Assembly: GCA_037446075.1 (NCBI GenBank) | Contig: JBBIJH010000059.1 | Span: 1-14,682, forward strand | Source: JBBIJH01 sp037446075 | Lineage (GTDB): Bacteria; Bacteroidota; Ignavibacteria; UBA10030; JAHEZR01 | DNA length: 14,682 bases | Reading direction: 5' to 3' | Shown here: positions 12,694 to 14,682 of the stretch, in pieces | Layout: each line of letters opens with the position of its first letter | Numbering within the stretch: the first letter of the stretch is position 1 | The notes under the pieces: generated by a model | What the model saw: only the letters and a program-made list of their open reading frames with translations | Told to the model about the DNA's origin: nothing | Database searches by the model: none | Made by a program: the position numbers and the translations under genes

Positions 12694-14682
12694 ATGCCAA
12701 GGTCATATTCATTAGAGAGGACAAGAAACATCGGCATCATGGCTCACATCGATGCCGGTAAAACGACCACGACGGAACGCATCCTGTTCTATACGGGCAA
12801 GCTCCATCGCATGGGAGAGGTACACGACGGTGCCGCTACGATGGATTGGATGGAACAAGAGAAGGAACGCGGCATTACAATTACAAGCGCCGCCACCACT
12901 TGTTACTGGAACGACCATCGAATTAATATCATCGATACACCCGGGCATGTGGATTTCACGGTCGAGGTGGAAAGGTCTCTTCGGGTCCTCGATGGGGCTG
13001 TCGCCCTCTTCTGCTCCGTCGGCGGGGTGGAGCCACAGTCTGAGACAGTGTGGCGCCAGGCGGACAAGTACGGTGTGCCGAGGATCGCCTTCGTCAACAA
13101 GATGGATCGCGTTGGGGCGGATTTCTTTAACGTCGTGCGGATGCTGAAGGATCGCCTGGGAGCGCATGCGGTTCCGATCCACTTGCCGATCGGTGAAGGG
13201 GATATGTTCGCCGGCGTGATTGATTTGATCTCGATGCGGGGACGCATCTATCACGGCTCCACTCTCGGACAAACCTGGGAAGACATCCCCATCCCGCACG
13301 ATCTGGAGAAACTGGCAAACGAGTATCGAGTGAAGATGCTCGAGGCCGTCGCGGATGAAGACGACACTCTGCTTGAAAAGTACCTAGAAGGGAAGCCCAT
13401 CACTGAAAAAGAGATTAAAGACGTACTCCGACGGGCAACGTTGAAGGTGAGCATCATCCCTGTCCTTTGCGGCTCGGCGTTCAAAAACAAAGGTGTCCAA
13501 ATGCTCCTTGACGCCGTCGTGGATTTCCTTCCGTCACCCCTGGACCTCTGGAACGGCGAGGTGTGGGGCCATCATCCTCACCTGAAGGATCACGTCTGTC
13601 GGAAAGTGAGTGATCAGGAAAAGTTCTCTGCTCTCGCCTTCAAGATCATGACGGATCCCTATGTCGGGAAGCTGACTTATTTCCGTGTCTACTCAGGTAC
13701 AATTAAGGCAGGGAGCTACGTGTATAACTCAACGAGCGAAAGAAAAGAGCGGATCGGTCGCCTCCTCATGATGCATGCGAACCACCGGGAAGACATTGAC
13801 GAGGCGTACGCTGGAGATATTGTTGCTTCCGTTGGACTGAAACATACGAGGACGGGAGATACGCTCAGCGACGAAGAGGATCCGATCATCCTGGAGAAAA
13901 TGGAATTTCCCGATCCCGTCATCTCCGTCGCAATTGAGCCGAAGACAAAGGCCGATCAGGAAAAGCTTGGTGAAGCTTTATCGAAGTTGGCGGAGGAAGA
14001 TCCGACCTTCCGGATTTCCAGCAATGAGGAGACGGGCCAGACGATCATTAGCGGGATGGGAGAGCTTCATCTGGAAATTATCGTCGATCGGATGAAGCGA
14101 GAATTTCGCGTTGAAGCGAACGTTGGCCGGCCGCAGGTTGCGTACAAAGAAACCATCAGGAAAAAAGTTGAAGCGGAAGGCAAGTTTGTCCGGCAGAGCG
14201 GCGGTCGGGGTCAATACGGTCATGTCTGGATAGAGGTCGAGCCGAACCAAAAGGGGAAGGGATTCGAATTCATCAATGACATCGTCGGAGGGGTGATCCC
14301 GAAGGAGTACATCCCCGCCGTAGAGCAGGGGATTCAGGGAGCGATGCGTAATGGAGTTCTTGCTGGCTATCCAGTGGAAGACGTGAAAGTTCGTCTCTTC
14401 GACGGCTCGTACCATGAGGTCGATTCCTCAGAGATGGCTTTCAAAATCGCCGGGTCGATGGCCTTCCAGGCTGCGGCGAAGCGTGCAGAACCCGTCCTTC
14501 TCGAGCCGATCATGGCTGTGGAGGTGGTTACGCCCGAGGAATATATGGGAGATGTGATGGGCGATTTGAACGCACGTCGTGGAAAGATCGAGGGGCTTCA
14601 TGCACGAAAGGACGCTCAAGTGATCAAAGCATTTGTACCCCTTTCGGAAATGTTCGGGTATGCCACGAGCTTGCGCTCGATG
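12694..14682 (+). CDS. fusA: Translation elongation factor G (3' end beyond window)
   Basis: EF-G is the GTPase that drives tRNA-mRNA translocation and, with RRF, ribosome recycling. The open frame runs without a stop for 663 codons to the right edge; EF-G is about 690-700 residues, so only some 30-40 residues of domain V are missing. GTPase motifs are G1 AHIDAGKT (17-24), G2 RGITI (59-63), G3 DTPGH (81-85), G4 NKMD (135-138) and G5 GSA (260-262). Domain II follows (ALAFKIMTDPYVGKLTYFRV), then domain III (GMGELHLEI), and domain IV with GGRGQYGHVW (504-512 area) and the tip histidine H574 in GSYHEVDSSE, equivalent to E. coli His583. It resembles canonical EF-G, with no sign of a specialised paralogue. 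The start is ATG 12694 (MPRSYSLERTRNIGIMAH), 22 bases after rpsG, with AAAGG upstream. tuf probably follows outside the window. Confidence 0.98.
   Translation, partial: MPRSYSLERTRNIGIMAHIDAGKTTTTERILFYTGKLHRMGEVHDGAATMDWMEQEKERGITITSAATTCYWNDHRINIIDTPGHVDFTVEVERSLRVLDGAVALFCSVGGVEPQSETVWRQADKYGVPRIAFVNKMDRVGADFFNVVRMLKDRLGAHAVPIHLPIGEGDMFAGVIDLISMRGRIYHGSTLGQTWEDIPIPHDLEKLANEYRVKMLEAVADEDDTLLEKYLEGKPITEKEIKDVLRRATLKVSIIPVLCGSAFKNKGVQMLLDAVVDFLPSPLDLWNGEVWGHHPHLKDHVCRKVSDQEKFSALAFKIMTDPYVGKLTYFRVYSGTIKAGSYVYNSTSERKERIGRLLMMHANHREDIDEAYAGDIVASVGLKHTRTGDTLSDEEDPIILEKMEFPDPVISVAIEPKTKADQEKLGEALSKLAEEDPTFRISSNEETGQTIISGMGELHLEIIVDRMKREFRVEANVGRPQVAYKETIRKKVEAEGKFVRQSGGRGQYGHVWIEVEPNQKGKGFEFINDIVGGVIPKEYIPAVEQGIQGAMRNGVLAGYPVEDVKVRLFDGSYHEVDSSEMAFKIAGSMAFQAAAKRAEPVLLEPIMAVEVVTPEEYMGDVMGDLNARRGKIEGLHARKDAQVIKAFVPLSEMFGYATSLRSM

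Overview
This window is a highly conserved bacterial housekeeping block: the end of a tRNA cluster, the secE-nusG genes, the L11/L1/L10/L12 ribosomal-protein genes, the RNA polymerase beta and beta' genes, and the start of the str operon (rpsL, rpsG, fusA). Every protein gene is on the + strand and almost all of the sequence is accounted for. No stretch above 300 bases lacks a gene; the longest non-coding gap is 446-638. I see no mobile element, CRISPR array, toxin-antitoxin module, phage gene or defence system, and no protein family that looks undescribed.

Organism: the protein sequences suggest the Bacteroidota/Chlorobi/Ignavibacteria (FCB) group. The clues are the C-terminal part of beta' (a PGDTRFLEGDYVDK-type motif, then the GDSKFKNGQ and RDAEPATSEP region), the S12 start MPTINQLI with the later IIRGTLDTAGVN motif, the RISFAKIPEVIEYPDFLNVQ start of beta, and an L10 start close to Chlorobi-type L10. 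Several genes have clear Shine-Dalgarno sequences (rplL, rpoB, rpoC, rplK), and the promoter before rpsL is of the TTGACA type. Both fit a deep or Chlorobi/Ignavibacteria-like member better than classical Bacteroidia. This placement is inference from remembered family features and was not tested with a tree.

Layout: tRNA-Gly(TCC) (3' part), tRNA-Thr(GGT), rpmG, tRNA-Trp(CCA), a 193-base gap with a strong stem-loop, secE, nusG, rplK, rplA, rplJ, rplL, a 69-base gap with a stem-loop, rpoB, rpoC, a 98-base gap holding a possible weak terminator and a good promoter, rpsL, rpsG, and fusA running off the right edge. The usual tRNA-Thr/tuf/tRNA-Trp/secE order has lost tuf here, while rpmG remains between the tRNAs.

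Function: the left part supplies tRNAs, a large-subunit protein, the SecE translocon subunit and the NusG elongation factor. The middle makes the L11-L1 stalk bases, the L10-L12 stalk and the two large subunits of RNA polymerase. The right part makes two small-subunit proteins and the EF-G translocase, which works on the L12 stalk encoded upstream. The points most worth a second look lie in the gaps: the pre-secE hairpin, the competing hairpins before rpoB, the terminator/promoter overlap after rpoC, and the TTG-started rpsL that lacks a Shine-Dalgarno sequence.
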